In this document: positions 63,894 to 64,000 of the stretch, in pieces
How the letters are laid out: each line of letters begins with the position of its first letter
Numbering within the stretch: position 1 is the stretch's first letter
Assembly: GCF_000325665.1 (NCBI RefSeq)
Contig: NC_019908.1
Span: 1,674,001-1,738,000, forward strand
Reading direction: 5' to 3'
Source of the DNA: Brachyspira pilosicoli P43/6/78
Lineage (GTDB): Bacteria > Spirochaetota > Brachyspiria > Brachyspirales > Brachyspiraceae
DNA: 64,000 nt
Made by a program: the position numbers and the translations under genes
Notes under the pieces: generated by a model
What the model saw: the letters and a program-made list of their open reading frames with translations, nothing else
Databases searched by the model: none
What the model was told of the DNA's origin: nothing

Positions 63894-64000
63894 TTATTCC
63901 TCTAATATATCTGTAAAATCTAAACTTGAAACGATTGGAATTCCATAGTAAATACCTTTCAAATATCTTTTTCTAAAATTAATATTTGGATGTTCTTTTT
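63894..64000 (-). CDS. C-terminal end of a probable AAA15/ABC-type ATPase (partial)
   Basis: Only the last 35 codons are in the window: KEHPNINFRKRYLKG, IYYGIPIVSSLDFTDILEE, stop 63896-63894. The R-x-RYLKG-x-Y-G-x-P pattern is typical of the end of AAA15-type (COG1106-like) ATPases. It is directly upstream of the TOPRIM-like gene (5-base gap). The identification rests on a short tail. Confidence 0.35.
   Translation of the reverse strand, partial: KEHPNINFRKRYLKGIYYGIPIVSSLDFTDILEE

Overview
The window is visibly A+T-rich, densely coded DNA. It carries spirochaete-style flagellar rod genes (flgB-flgC-fliE), outer-membrane-type beta-barrel proteins, lipoproteins with the lipobox ending in Cys, and a distinctive family of G+C-rich hairpin repeats between genes. 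Together with the protein style this suggests a chromosome segment of an intestinal spirochaete such as Brachyspira; the genus is an inference, since no search was possible. No transposase, integrase, prophage, rRNA gene or CRISPR array was seen.

Layout. 0-4.2 kb: riboflavin operon on the minus strand (ribD, ribE, ribBA, ribH) behind a TTGACA/TATACT promoter, an FMN riboswitch and an attenuator-type terminator. 4.2-7.4 kb: scpB, then a compact operon of a YkgJ-type cysteine-cluster protein, a radical-SAM/B12-like protein that has lost two of its three cluster cysteines, and a Nudix hydrolase. 7.8-14 kb: a beta-barrel protein, an NSS transporter with a MarR regulator, ispE, a nitrilase-family amidase and a DegT-type sugar aminotransferase. 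14-18 kb: a run of envelope genes (YtxH-like, SurA-like, beta-barrel). 18-28 kb: M50 protease, trmD, a gene coupled to rarA, a GNAT, tmRNA, an NlpC/P60 peptidase and ftsH. 28-34 kb: two dicarboxylate/amino-acid symporters, EamA and DUF2157 membrane proteins, and batA. 34-45 kb: tRNA-Leu(UAA), GH57 branching-type enzyme, a PP2C phosphatase/anti-sigma-kinase pair with a TPR-DUF2971-like protein, a second NSS transporter with a 31-residue MetS-like subunit, tRNA-Leu(CAA), a degenerate receiver and a membrane histidine kinase. 45-54 kb: capD-type dehydratase with aroE and aroD, PIN-PhoH, an acetyltransferase, a lipoprotein hydrolase, a LysR regulator. 54-64 kb: ankyrin protein and flagellar rod genes, an aminotransferase, a tandem pair of unknown secreted proteins, a TetR regulator beside a palindrome, tRNA-Leu(UAG), a YihY-like protein, and at the edge a TOPRIM-like protein downstream of an ATPase tail.

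Two features run through the whole window. First, nearly every intergenic gap above 300 bases is filled by modular repeats that share junctions and conserved A+T-rich spacers. Second, at least nine reading frames that should be continuous are interrupted by one- or two-base indels, several in A/T runs and several in housekeeping genes (ribD, ribBA, ispE). Their density makes base-calling or assembly error the first explanation. In the feature list such genes are given as one CDS over their full span.
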